From Pseudomonadales bacterium (GTDB taxonomy: Bacteria > Pseudomonadota > Gammaproteobacteria > Pseudomonadales > Azotimanducaceae): a stretch of 64,000 bases of DNA. The notes below the pieces were generated by a model. It was given only the letters and a program-made list of their open reading frames with translations, did no database searches and had not been told where the DNA came from. This document shows, in pieces, positions 45,618 to 54,710 of the stretch (position 1 is its first letter; every line of letters begins with the position of its first letter). The stretch spans positions 19,333 to 83,332 of the forward strand of contig JAHRVQ010000038.1 in the NCBI GenBank assembly GCA_019090615.1, in the 5' to 3' direction. The position numbers and the translations under genes were made by a program.

Positions 45618-48600
45618 TTAGTTATCGAGCTGTGTCGACGGATCCTGATTTTGTTCGATAAGGGCGGCATCAACGCTTTTATCAACACCAAGTAATACCA
45701 GCCAGTCCTGTAACATTAGATACAGGCTGGGTACCAGGAACAAGGTTATAACTGTCGCAAATAAAACCCCAAAGGCTAAAGAAATAGCCATAGGGATAAA
45801 CATAGACAGTTCCCGGTCGGTGCTGGTCATTAATGGAATCAAACCAACAAAGGTTGTAACCGAAGTAAGAATGATAGGCCTGAACCTGGCGACCCCGGCC
45901 ATTGTGACGGCGTCAAAAACTGAAATACCCAGTGCTCGCTGGCGGTTAATATGATCCACCATCACCAGTGATGCATTGACCACTACACCTGATAGCGCAA
46001 TGATGCCCAGTAGAGAGAAGAAAATAAGGTCCTTGTCCATAATGTAGTGACCAACAATTGCCCCCACTGCGCCAAAGGGGATAACGCTCATAATGACCAG
46101 TGGTTGAGTATAGGATTTAAGGGGAATAGCCAGTAGCGCGTAAATAACCAAAAGGGCGATGGGAATGGTATTAACCATACTGCCGATGGCTTCAGTTCTG
46201 ACCTCCTGTTCGCCACCAAGGGAGTATGAAACACCCGGGAATTCACTATTATGACAGCGGTTTTTGCGGTTCGAAAAAGTGGATTTGTTTTCGCATAAAA
46301 CAAGTTGGATTGAAGACATGATTTCTTCAGGGGTGACCAGGTTACGGTTAATGTCGCCAGTTACACTCACCGTGCGTTTCTGGTTTTGGCGTTGGATTGA
46401 TGAATAACCATGGCCATATTGGACTTCGGCGACGGCGGTAAATGGCACTTCTAAGCCATCTTTTGTTCTGATCCGCATATCTTCAAGGTTGCCGAGAGAG
46501 CGACGTTCGTTTTCAGGGTAGCGGACCATTACTTTAACGTCATCTGAGCCACGCTGCAGGCGCTGTGCTTCTTCACCATAAAAAGCCTGCCGGACCTGTC
46601 TGGCGAGATCGTTAAGAGTTATGCCTAACGGTTTTGCGTGTTCAAGAATGTTCAATTTAACTTCCTGTTTGCCAGCGCGGAATGAATCTGTTAGATCCAG
46701 GATGCCAGGATATCGGGAAAGGTCTTCTCTCAGGCTTGCGGCGGCGATACGTAATTGTTCCACGTCGCGGCCCTGAATTTCGATCAACAGTGGCTCTCCT
46801 GCGCTAAAAGAACTGGCATCAAATTTAAGTTCAATGGCATCGGGGATAGTCTGGGTCATTTCTCTCCAGCGCTCGCTAATTTTTGTTGCAGTGATGCCGC
46901 GGCGTTCTGCGATTGGAATCAGTTCAATAACAACTTCGGCCAGGTGGCTGCCACCCGATTTGAGCTGCGGTGGACCATTGCTGCGGGCAGCATCTGAGCC
47001 AATCGAAGAAAAAATATGGGTGATGACATGTTCTCCACCGCTTAGGCCAAATTCGGCATCTAGCTGCTCGCCTAGTGCAAATGCAGCATTTTCAATTTGT
47101 TTTACGCCTGCTTCAGTTACTTCGACATTGATACCCTGTGGCATATTGAGGGTGGCATAAATTCGGTCGCCATCGACAGAAGGGAAAAACTGGAATATAA
47201 CCCTGCCACTGGCGATCAGGGCCACAGCAGTGACCAGTACAGCGGTACCAATAGCCCAGGTCACCCAACGCCATTGCAGGGTTTTGACCAGAAAGGGTTG
47301 ATAAAAATTTTGCGCCAAATTGGTCAATGCGCCTGAAAAAATGCTCTGAAACATAATCCAGCGCTGGACGAATGTGGACTCGCTCATAAAGTAGTTTTGT
47401 GTTTTACGGTGGGCTAGATGGGCAGGCAATATGAGTTGTGACTCGATAATGCTGAATGCTAGACAGACCACGACTACCCAGCCAATAATTGAGAAGAAAG
47501 CGCCCATTTTACTTTCCATCAGCAGGATGGGCAAAAATGCGGCAATGGTGGTAAGAACGCCAAAAATCACTGGTGTTGAGACTTCAAGAGTGCCCATGAT
47601 CGCGGCCTGGCGATGATTGGATGCGGTTGATTCATGACTAAAAACCCGTTCTCCGATGACTATGGCATCATCTACTACAATGCCGAGCACCAGAATAAAT
47701 GCCAATATAGTCATTGTTGAAATGTTGATGCCAGCCTGAGGAAAAACCCATAGTGCACCGGCGACGGCTATCGGTATGCCTGCAGCTACCCATATGGCTA
47801 CTTTGAAGCGTAAGAATAATGCCAGTATCAGTAATACCAGGCTAAGGCCTGCGTAGGCACTTTTGGTTAACGCATCAATTCGTCGGCCGAGTGAAACTGA
47901 CTGGTCAGTCCAGATGGTTAACTTCAGGCCTTCTGGGATAGTTGGCCGGATTTGATTAACATACCGCTTAACAGCCGCAGCGGAATTGATGGTATCTTCG
48001 TCGCCAATTCGATACACGGTAATCATTGCGGCAGGGTCGCCGTCAAATTTGGCACTGAGATAACCCTCTTCGAAATCATCACGAACAATAGCGATTTCAC
48101 CCAGCGTGATATGAGTGCCGTCGGAGCGGGTGACGACTACAATGTCTTCAAATTCTCGGCCACGATAGGCCTGGCCCTTAGTCCGTACGAGAATTTCTCC
48201 ACCGGCGGTTCTGATCGAACCGCCGGGCATATCCAGGCTTGAATGACGTATGCTCTGGGCAATAGAGGCAAGCGTCAGGTTGTATTGGCGCAACGTATTT
48301 TCGCTAATTTCAACTGATATTTCATAGGGTCGAGTATAGTTTACAGCGACCCTGGAAATGCCCTCTAAGGCAGATATGTCGTTTCTGATGTCATCGGCGA
48401 TGCGTTTTAGTGTGGCTTCGTCTGCTTTGCCAGATAATGCCACAACGATGGTTTGACCAACGAATGCAAGGGTTGATATGGATGGCCGCTCTGTTTCGAT
48501 GGGGAAGGTTGAGATGCCATCTATCTTACTTTTTACTTCGTTGAGTACCTTGCTGTCATCAGCATCGGTGGTGATTTCCAGCATTACTGTGCACAGGCCT

Positions 48601-48860
48601 TCAGCGGCAATGGAACGGATTCTATCCAACCCTGTTATGCCCTCGACAGCTTCTTCTATTCGGATGCAAACAGCTTGTTCTACCTCCTCAGGAGCGGCAC
48701 CTAAATAGGGTACCTGGACCTGAATGATGCCAGGCTCGATACTGGGGAATTCTTCCTTGTGCATGGTGAATAAACTCACCGCGCCGCCCACCAGAAATAT
48801 CCACATCATTAAATTGGCAGCAATAGGGTTGTCGACAAACCAGGTTATTGTTTTTTCCAC
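45618..48860 (-). CDS. RND efflux permease
   Basis: 1080 residues, GTG start. It has the duplicated RND layout: N-terminal helix, large periplasmic loop with VPYLGAAPEEVEQAV, six helices including the proton-relay segment LGIVVDDAIVIGE, a second large loop, then six more helices (GIIALSGVVVNASLVMVDH). Its upstream partner is the adaptor gene; no outer-membrane channel gene is present. Residues ~850-872 (LVLCENKSTFSNRKNRCHN) are unusually Cys-rich and basic where a regular helix precedes PGVSYSLGGEQ, which could mark local divergence or two compensating frameshifts. The substrate is unknown. Confidence 0.93.
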   Translation of the reverse strand: MEKTITWFVDNPIAANLMMWIFLVGGAVSLFTMHKEEFPSIEPGIIQVQVPYLGAAPEEVEQAVCIRIEEAVEGITGLDRIRSIAAEGLCTVMLEITTDADDSKVLNEVKSKIDGISTFPIETERPSISTLAFVGQTIVVALSGKADEATLKRIADDIRNDISALEGISRVAVNYTRPYEISVEISENTLRQYNLTLASIAQSIRHSSLDMPGGSIRTAGGEILVRTKGQAYRGREFEDIVVVTRSDGTHITLGEIAIVRDDFEEGYLSAKFDGDPAAMITVYRIGDEDTINSAAAVKRYVNQIRPTIPEGLKLTIWTDQSVSLGRRIDALTKSAYAGLSLVLLILALFLRFKVAIWVAAGIPIAVAGALWVFPQAGINISTMTILAFILVLGIVVDDAIVIGERVFSHESTASNHRQAAIMGTLEVSTPVIFGVLTTIAAFLPILLMESKMGAFFSIIGWVVVVCLAFSIIESQLILPAHLAHRKTQNYFMSESTFVQRWIMFQSIFSGALTNLAQNFYQPFLVKTLQWRWVTWAIGTAVLVTAVALIASGRVIFQFFPSVDGDRIYATLNMPQGINVEVTEAGVKQIENAAFALGEQLDAEFGLSGGEHVITHIFSSIGSDAARSNGPPQLKSGGSHLAEVVIELIPIAERRGITATKISERWREMTQTIPDAIELKFDASSFSAGEPLLIEIQGRDVEQLRIAAASLREDLSRYPGILDLTDSFRAGKQEVKLNILEHAKPLGITLNDLARQVRQAFYGEEAQRLQRGSDDVKVMVRYPENERRSLGNLEDMRIRTKDGLEVPFTAVAEVQYGHGYSSIQRQNQKRTVSVTGDINRNLVTPEEIMSSIQLVLCENKSTFSNRKNRCHNSEFPGVSYSLGGEQEVRTEAIGSMVNTIPIALLVIYALLAIPLKSYTQPLVIMSVIPFGAVGAIVGHYIMDKDLIFFSLLGIIALSGVVVNASLVMVDHINRQRALGISVFDAVTMAGVARFRPIILTSVTTFVGLIPLMTSTDRELSMFIPMAISLAFGVLFATVITLFLVPSLYLMLQDWLVLLGVDKSVDAALIEQNQDPSTQLDN

Positions 48861-49056
48861 GTTTAGTTATCACTCTGTTTGAGGCACATAGATTATCTTT
48901 TTAGCGGTATTTTAATTCGGCTGCGCTATTTGCCTTAATTGTTGGTATGAGCGCGTGGCTTAAATATTTACCCTTGCGCTGCACACGATGGCTTAACCAT
49001 AATGGCTTCACCTAGGCTCGCTATACCAATTCTATAGTTGAGCCAGTCGCTGTGAG

Positions 49057-50214
49057 CTAACGATTAGCCTGGTGAACGGGTTTGATATGCATGCCGTCTA
49101 TTACTGTTTGAATCGGTGATAGATTGACCAGCTCACCGTTTTTTAGCCCGGCATTTATATAGACCTCATCTCGATCAAATCTGAGGATTTCTATGTCCCG
49201 GTAGCGTAGGCGGTTTTCATGGTCCACTACCAGAACCTGTGTCTGGTTGCGAATAACTGCACGTGGTAGTACGGCAATATCATCTACCAGTTTGCCGGCG
49301 ATACTGGCATGGACAAACAGCCCAACAGGTAAAGGCGGTTGCTCATCATTTAGATTGTCTTCGACTCTAACTACAGCATTAAGCATCCTGGTGCGAGTGT
49401 CTATTTCGGCTTCGGTACGGACTAATTTGCCCTGCCATTCATAGTATTGACCGCCATAATGTGTGGACAGGGTCACGTCAGCCTGTAATTCAGCGGGTAA
49501 TTCGCCCCTTTGTCCAAGTGGTAGGTTGAGGAAGGATAACTGGCTATCTGCCAGTGGAATACGTACTTCGATTGAGTCACTGGAATAAATTTGTGCAATG
49601 GTTTTGCTACGGGCTATATATTGTCCAACATCAACATGTTTTGATCGGACCAATCCGTCGTAGGGGGCCCTGATTTCGGTGCGTTGATAGTCCCGTTCGG
49701 CCTGTTTGAGCGCAACTTTCGATTCTCTAACCACTGCATCTGAAACCCGTTTGACCCGCAGCGCGGCTTCAACGGATGATTGACTGGTGAGTTTGTTTTT
49801 AACCAGTTCTGCTAGTCTGTTGAATTCGAATGCGCTATGTTCTGCCTCGGCCAATGCTCTTGCGAGACTGGCAATGCTCCGCTCAACATTTGCCTGCAGG
49901 TCCTGTCCATCAAGCCGCAGTAGCAATTCACCCTGATTGAAATAGCCGCCAGAAACCAGATTGGCAGAGATCCATTCTACCCGACCAGCAACTTCTGCAA
50001 CCAATGTGGTTTCAGTTCTTGGTGTGACAGAGCCTTGCGAGCGAATATTTAATCTGATCTGTTGTTTGGCTATTGTCAGCGTGCGGATGGAAGTTGCAAC
50101 GTCCTGAAGTTCAACCTTTTCGGGCTGTGGTGCTGTTGCTACTAATCCATATGCGACAACGACGGCAAATAGTAATACCGCTATTGTCATCGCACCTTTA
50201 ATCAGGTTACCCAT
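49057..50214 (-). CDS. RND periplasmic adaptor (membrane fusion protein)
   Basis: 385 residues: an N-terminal membrane anchor (MTIAVLLFAVVVAYGLVAT), lipoyl/barrel-sandwich halves (VEWISANLVSGGYFNQGELL; TEIRAPYDGLVRSKHVDVGQ), a helical hairpin rich in Ala/Glu between them, and a beta-barrel/MP domain. It should link the RND permease 196 bp downstream to a TolC-like channel encoded elsewhere. It follows the gntR-type gene by 79 bp on the same strand, implying one regulated operon. Confidence 0.93.
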   Translation of the reverse strand: MGNLIKGAMTIAVLLFAVVVAYGLVATAPQPEKVELQDVATSIRTLTIAKQQIRLNIRSQGSVTPRTETTLVAEVAGRVEWISANLVSGGYFNQGELLLRLDGQDLQANVERSIASLARALAEAEHSAFEFNRLAELVKNKLTSQSSVEAALRVKRVSDAVVRESKVALKQAERDYQRTEIRAPYDGLVRSKHVDVGQYIARSKTIAQIYSSDSIEVRIPLADSQLSFLNLPLGQRGELPAELQADVTLSTHYGGQYYEWQGKLVRTEAEIDTRTRMLNAVVRVEDNLNDEQPPLPVGLFVHASIAGKLVDDIAVLPRAVIRNQTQVLVVDHENRLRYRDIEILRFDRDEVYINAGLKNGELVNLSPIQTVIDGMHIKPVHQANR

Positions 50215-50293
50215 GTATTAAGCTCCTCGGTTTTCTGTCGCAGTTCTCAGGCTGGATTTGCCTGGTTGAGGCTGGCCACCTGAGAGGTCTTTT

Positions 50294-51061
50294 TCAATTA
50301 TGGTTAACATTTTCTACCTCTAAGGCACTCTGCACAGCTTTTTTTACCATCAAAAAATGATCGATAATAACGGTTGCTGCGGCCACAGAATCTCTTTGCT
50401 GGAGACTTGATTCGAGCTTTTTTAGAATCGCCAGGTTTTTCTGTTGATCCAGTTTTATATCAGGTGCATCGGTTTTGGCATGGCGCTGAAGAAATTGTGC
50501 TTTTAGGCCATTTAATATCAGACGTAAAACCAGATTATTGTTGATTTGGGCGAAGTAACTGCCTAGTGCTTGCCAATTTTGCTGGTTTGTTAGCGTGGTT
50601 GTTTCTATGCCAATCATTCTTTGAACGATGGTCAACATTTCTTCAATTTCTTGATCGCTTGCTCGGTCAATGGCAGTCCGTGCGAGCATCGAAATCAGTG
50701 TGCCCACCACGTCGAGCATATGGCCGATGAGAATGGCATCTGGTTTATCATCCAGGTCTATTAATGGCCCAAGGATTGACAGGCTGGCTTCTTCGATTGG
50801 CACTACTCGGACACCGCCGGGATTAATGGAGGCGATGCCCAGTTGTTCGAGTTTTTTTAGTGCTTCACGGATAGCACCGCGATTGGTTTCAAATTTGGCT
50901 GCGAGATCCCTTTCTGATGGCAATCTTTCACCCGTGCGATATTGGCCGCGAAGAATTTCATCACGCAAGGTTGCTGTGATGAGTTCTACTCTTGACAGGT
51001 TATTTGGTCGTAAGAGATTGTTTGTGGCCTGACCAGTGGATGTTTTAGAGTCGTTTTTCAT
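50294..51061 (-). CDS. GntR/FadR-family transcriptional regulator
   Basis: 255 residues. The N-terminal winged helix (~28-95) has LRDEILRGQYRTGERLPSER and AAKFETNRGAIREALKKLEQ; the C-terminal all-helical FCD-like domain probably binds an organic acid or acyl ligand. It is first gene of the efflux operon, so autoregulation with the pump is plausible. Directly upstream lie two 14-bp tandem arrays. Confidence 0.9.
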   Translation of the reverse strand: MKNDSKTSTGQATNNLLRPNNLSRVELITATLRDEILRGQYRTGERLPSERDLAAKFETNRGAIREALKKLEQLGIASINPGGVRVVPIEEASLSILGPLIDLDDKPDAILIGHMLDVVGTLISMLARTAIDRASDQEIEEMLTIVQRMIGIETTTLTNQQNWQALGSYFAQINNNLVLRLILNGLKAQFLQRHAKTDAPDIKLDQQKNLAILKKLESSLQQRDSVAAATVIIDHFLMVKKAVQSALEVENVNHN

Positions 51062-51174
51062 TGGGGCTGGCTACTATCCAGGGATTTAAGTTTAAAAATG
51101 CAGAAAAATAACATGCCTCAGTTCGGCAGTTGAGTTTGCGCATGTTTTTTCTACGTGTTTTTATTTCATGATTG

Positions 51175-51258
51175 TTTTGGCAAGACTCTTTTGGCAGAGC
51201 TCTTTTGGCAGAGCTCTTTTGGCAAGGCTCTTTTGGCAAGGCTCTTTTATAAAGATTA
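51175..51258. repeat. 14-bp tandem array, five units plus a diverged sixth
   Basis: Consensus TTTTGGCAAGGCTC at 51175, 51189, 51203, 51217 and 51231, exact 14-bp period; the sixth copy reads TTTTATAAAGATTA. On the minus strand the edge reads TTTATAAAAGAGCC, like the core of other arrays here. Confidence 0.92.
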
Positions 51259-51328
51259 TTTCCCATTAGCAGGTTAACTATAACTATAGTAGTTCATGGC
51301 CTTTGGCTAAATCTGGTTAGGCTATTAT

Positions 51329-51412
51329 GGTAGAGCCGCTTTGGTAGAACCTTTTTAGTAGATCCATTTTGGTCTGACCGTTTTGGTATATCCGTCTTGG
51401 TCTGACCAAAAT
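51329..51412. repeat. 14-bp tandem array, six diverged units
   Basis: Six exact 14-bp units starting at 51329 with consensus GGTAGAACCGTTTT; rotated it reads TTTTGGTAGAACCG, related to the array 85 bp away (TTTTGG core, same period). Confidence 0.85.
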
Positions 51413-51696
51413 TTAGTGGTTATTATATTGATAGACCGATTGTTTGCAAGTATATTTTTTTGGGCACTTTCGACTTTCTTTATGGTCAGCTTATGCGGCC
51501 AGTGCTTAAAGAAGTAGGCTAAACCCTGCAGCTGAGGCTGATTAATAGCGATTGATAGCGATTAATAGTGCCTGGCACCAAGGACTCAGATTGATTAAAT
51601 GGGCCTTCTTCTGAGGCTAAGTAACTTTTAATTGCAGGGTTCATTCAATCTACTAAGCTAAAGGGACCTGAGTACCTCCCAGTCACTGGAGCCAAA

Positions 51697-53193
51697 ATGC
51701 GGGTTGTTGTCGTTGAATCAGATTCAGTAAATCAAAAGGAATTTACTGTCTTGTGTGGGACACTGGAATTTGAGGTTGAGGCCTATCGAACACCTGAAGA
51801 ACTAGAGCAGGCGTTGATGGATGGGCCGTCCGAGGACCGAGACCTGTTCTGTATTTATCAACATGATGAGAGTCCTGCAATCTATGATTTATGTCGTAGT
51901 ATCAGGGCTGCTCCTACTTACCATCATAGCCCTATGTTGATGTTATATCCTGAGCTACAGCCAGACCTTGTGGGGCGAGCAATGGCGGCTGGGGTTACCG
52001 AAACTTTTGCCGTTGATCAAAAAGTGCAATTGACCGCTTTTCTTCGTCGTTTTGGTGAGTTCCGGCAGAAAATATCAGGTCATGTACTATTAGTTGAAGA
52101 TTCTATTTCGCAGCAACGGCTGGCCCGCGCTATTCTCGAGGATGTTGGGTTAACTGTTGAAACAGCAGTTGACGTGCCCGCTGCATGGTCGTTGTATAAA
52201 AAGCATATTTTTGATTTGGTAATTACGGACCTGGTATTGGCGGGGGATGATACTGGTATGGCGCTGATTCAGCGTATCAGGCGGCTGGAGACAGAGAAAG
52301 GTGATACTCCCATTATTGTTATGTCCAGTTATGATGACGATGCACGCCGAGTTGAGTTGTTCAGGCTTGGCGTCAATGAATTTATATCGAAGCCTATATT
52401 TTTTGAAGAGTTGGTGGCACGGACTCGCTACCTTGTGCTCAATAGCCAATTAAAACATGAGGTACATGAACAAAAACAGGAGCTTGAAAAAAAGAATCGC
52501 TTTCTTAATGAGTATATTGGTCGGATTAGTCATGAATTTAGAAATTCAATCAATGTAGAGCTTGGCGTTGCAAAAATGCTAGAAAAAAAAGCCGGTTTCG
52601 ACGAGCGTCAGAAAGAACTAGTCGGTATGGTGAAAAATGCTGCGGAGCATCAACTTTGCCTGGTTAACGATATACTGGATTATATGCAAATGGAGTCAGG
52701 TAGTTTGAGGCTGGATGAAATACCTTGTCTTATTCATGAAGTACCGAAAACTATTGCCGGTATGTTTAGTTATAAATGCGAAGACAGTCCGTTACAGATT
52801 TCTTATAGCGTGGCCAATGATGTACCTGAGGAAATTTGTGTTGATCAAACCAAGTTGAATCAAATCCTGATGAACTTTATGGGCAATGCGGTTAAATTTA
52901 CTGTTGATGGCGAGGTACAGCTTGATTTGAGTCTGGAACAAAAAGACGGTCAGGACTGGATCTGTTGTCAGGTTCGGGATACTGGCCCAGGCATTGCTGA
53001 CGCCGAGCGGGAAGATATTTTTCTAGCATTTAATCAAACCGAGCTGGGTAAAAACGAGACGCAGAGTACTGGATTAGGCCTGGCTATCTGCGTTAGCCTG
53101 GCTGAACTGATGAGTGGTCATCTAGCGGTTGAAAGCGAAGTGGGTAAAGGCAGCTGTTTTTCCTATACATTTCCAATGCAATTAGTTCACTAA
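51697..53193 (+). CDS. Hybrid sensor kinase with two N-terminal receiver domains
   Basis: 498 residues, soluble. Residues 1-120 are a degenerate receiver domain: the phosphoacceptor position reads DLFCIYQ, with Tyr for Asp, and the Lys loop is lost. Residues ~127-250 are an intact receiver (VLLVEDS, FDLVITDLVLAG, FISKPIFFEE). A coiled linker leads to HisKA with phospho-His in RISHEFRNSINVE (~279) and HATPase with NQILMNFMGNAVKFT, RDTGPGIAD and TGLGLAICVSLAE. Receiver modules before the kinase, with no input sensor, suggest control by another phosphorelay. GGAGCC precedes the ATG. Confidence 0.92.
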   Translation: MRVVVVESDSVNQKEFTVLCGTLEFEVEAYRTPEELEQALMDGPSEDRDLFCIYQHDESPAIYDLCRSIRAAPTYHHSPMLMLYPELQPDLVGRAMAAGVTETFAVDQKVQLTAFLRRFGEFRQKISGHVLLVEDSISQQRLARAILEDVGLTVETAVDVPAAWSLYKKHIFDLVITDLVLAGDDTGMALIQRIRRLETEKGDTPIIVMSSYDDDARRVELFRLGVNEFISKPIFFEELVARTRYLVLNSQLKHEVHEQKQELEKKNRFLNEYIGRISHEFRNSINVELGVAKMLEKKAGFDERQKELVGMVKNAAEHQLCLVNDILDYMQMESGSLRLDEIPCLIHEVPKTIAGMFSYKCEDSPLQISYSVANDVPEEICVDQTKLNQILMNFMGNAVKFTVDGEVQLDLSLEQKDGQDWICCQVRDTGPGIADAEREDIFLAFNQTELGKNETQSTGLGLAICVSLAELMSGHLAVESEVGKGSCFSYTFPMQLVH

Positions 53194-53388
53194 CGCGGCT
53201 TTTACCCGTTCACACTCGAATTATTTTAAAACTTCGGTTTGGTCCCTATTTATTACCCTCTGTGTATAATGTTATCGCTAAACCAGTCGCAAGCCTTGTT
53301 TGAAATTTCTTAAACTGGGTGGGTTGTCGTAGCGATTTGTAGACTGGTCTGAAATAATTCACTTTTACCTGTCTAAGTTAATAATTTA

Positions 53389-54156
53389 ATGAATCCATTC
53401 TCCCCGGTTTATAAACTCTATGAACAGCTGTTGTGGCGCCAGATTAATCGTGGTCCTTGTCCTCATCATATTGGACTTATCGTAGATGGTAATCGACGCT
53501 TCGCGAAGCTGCGTGGTTTTGATAATACCAATGAAGGGCATTCGGCTGGTTCTGATAAGCTGGAAGATTTTCTTTATTGGTGCCGCAAGTTAAAAGTCAA
53601 AATTATTACTCTCTATGCTTTTTCTACCGAAAACAACAGTCGTAGCGACGAAGAAGTTGAATATCTGATGAAATTGATTATGAAGAAGTTAAAGGACTAT
53701 CAATCAGACCCAGTCATTAAATCCGAAAAAGTTAAAATTAAGGTGATTGGTCGGCGAGATAGCCTTTCTGCGGAAATGATTGACGAAATCCACAAGATTG
53801 AGGCATTGACTAAAAGTTATGAAAGATTTCAGATTAATATCGCCATTAATTACGGTGGCAGGGCGGAAATTGTTGATGCTGTTAAACAGTTAGCGGAAGA
53901 AGTGAAGCAGGGTACTTTTGACCTGTCTGAGTTAAATGAACAGACCTTTGCTCGGTATCTTTATACCGAGGGTATACCAGACCCTGATCTGATTATTCGT
54001 ACTTCAGGTGAAGAGCGCCTGTCCGGGTTTCTCTCCTGGCAAAGTGCCTATTCAGAGCTTTATTTTACCGAGGTCTTCTGGCCAGCTTTCAGGATGATTG
54101 ATTTTTGGCGTGCTATTCGCGTTTATCAACAACGGGAGCGGCGTTATGGCCGTTAA
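53389..54156 (+). CDS. cis-Prenyltransferase (UppS superfamily), archaeal/eukaryotic-type sequence
   Basis: 255 residues. The catalytic region reads GLIVDGNRRFAKLRGF, then ITLYAFSTENNSRSDEEV, INYGGRAEIVDA, DLIIRTSGEERLSGFLSWQS, AYSELYFTEVFWPAF and a C-terminal RRYGR (RxG). VDGNRR, SGE.RLS.FL.WQ and the N-terminal LYEQLLWRQI pattern resemble archaeal and DHDDS-type enzymes more than bacterial housekeeping UppS (MDGNGRWA). It condenses isopentenyl diphosphate into a polyprenyl diphosphate; chain length is unknown. It is probably a second cis-prenyltransferase in this genome. Confidence 0.9.
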   Translation: MNPFSPVYKLYEQLLWRQINRGPCPHHIGLIVDGNRRFAKLRGFDNTNEGHSAGSDKLEDFLYWCRKLKVKIITLYAFSTENNSRSDEEVEYLMKLIMKKLKDYQSDPVIKSEKVKIKVIGRRDSLSAEMIDEIHKIEALTKSYERFQINIAINYGGRAEIVDAVKQLAEEVKQGTFDLSELNEQTFARYLYTEGIPDPDLIIRTSGEERLSGFLSWQSAYSELYFTEVFWPAFRMIDFWRAIRVYQQRERRYGR

Positions 54157-54295
54157 AATCGATCTAGCTGCAGTTTTGATAGCTTGAATAGTTGTGTTAT
54201 AAAATGGCGTGCCTGGTAGCGCTTAAACATCTAGTCAAAACAAAATTGTTATTATGCACAGGTTAGGGTTGCAAATTGTGCGCAATAGGACGTAA

Positions 54296-54670
54296 GTGGT
54301 AGATATGAGAACTTCCAACAGCCCAGAGCATAGTAAACCCTGTTTGGATTGCGGTATGGAAGTTTCTACTGGGACAAAATTTTGTCCTAAATGTGATGCA
54401 GAATTATCGCTCCAGTCCGATGGTAGTATAATCACTAAAGATATTGCTCATCATGGTGAGCGGGTCCATGAAGCAATGCATAAGCTTGATCAACTAATTG
54501 AACAGGGTAAAGCGGACGTCACTGCCAAACTGCGTATTATTGTTGGTTCAGGGCAGATCCGCGATGAGGCCAATGCAATACTTGGCGGTTACCTGTTTCG
54601 GCAAGATATTCTGGGTTTTGAGCAGGATGGAAGTAACCAGGGCGCAATTATTGTTTCACTGAGGCGTTAG
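54296..54670 (+). CDS. Zinc-ribbon protein with Smr-like C-terminal domain
   Basis: 124 residues, GTG start with AGGA five bases upstream (an ATG three codons later is an alternative). Residues ~15-35 are a four-Cys zinc ribbon (CLDCGMEVSTGTKFCPKC). The rest, HHGERVHEAMHKLDQLIEQ, then LRIIVGSGQIRDEANAIL and a final GAIIVSLRR, resembles the Smr fold of MutS2-type nicking nucleases, where LHG is replaced by HHG. It follows the prenyltransferase by 139 bp. Function unknown; nucleic-acid binding is a reasonable guess. Confidence 0.7.
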   Translation: MVDMRTSNSPEHSKPCLDCGMEVSTGTKFCPKCDAELSLQSDGSIITKDIAHHGERVHEAMHKLDQLIEQGKADVTAKLRIIVGSGQIRDEANAILGGYLFRQDILGFEQDGSNQGAIIVSLRR

Positions 54671-54710
54671 AGACACCCTGGTTAATGTAATTGTTTATTG
54701 TTACACAGTA

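Larger units (their letters stand above)
51062..51696. other. Repeat-rich intergenic region gntR / hybrid kinase
   Basis: 635 bp between divergent genes. It holds the 14-bp arrays at 51175-51258 and 51329-51412 and a 10-bp triplet (GATTAATAGC-like) at about 51540-51569. A 73-codon minus frame through the first array is a repeat artefact. No other gene was seen. Confidence 0.5.

Noticed and set aside
51045..51266. A 73-codon minus-strand frame overlapping the gntR start
   Set aside because: The Lys/Ala/Leu/Pro repeats are the 14-bp array read through, and it overlaps a clear regulator gene.
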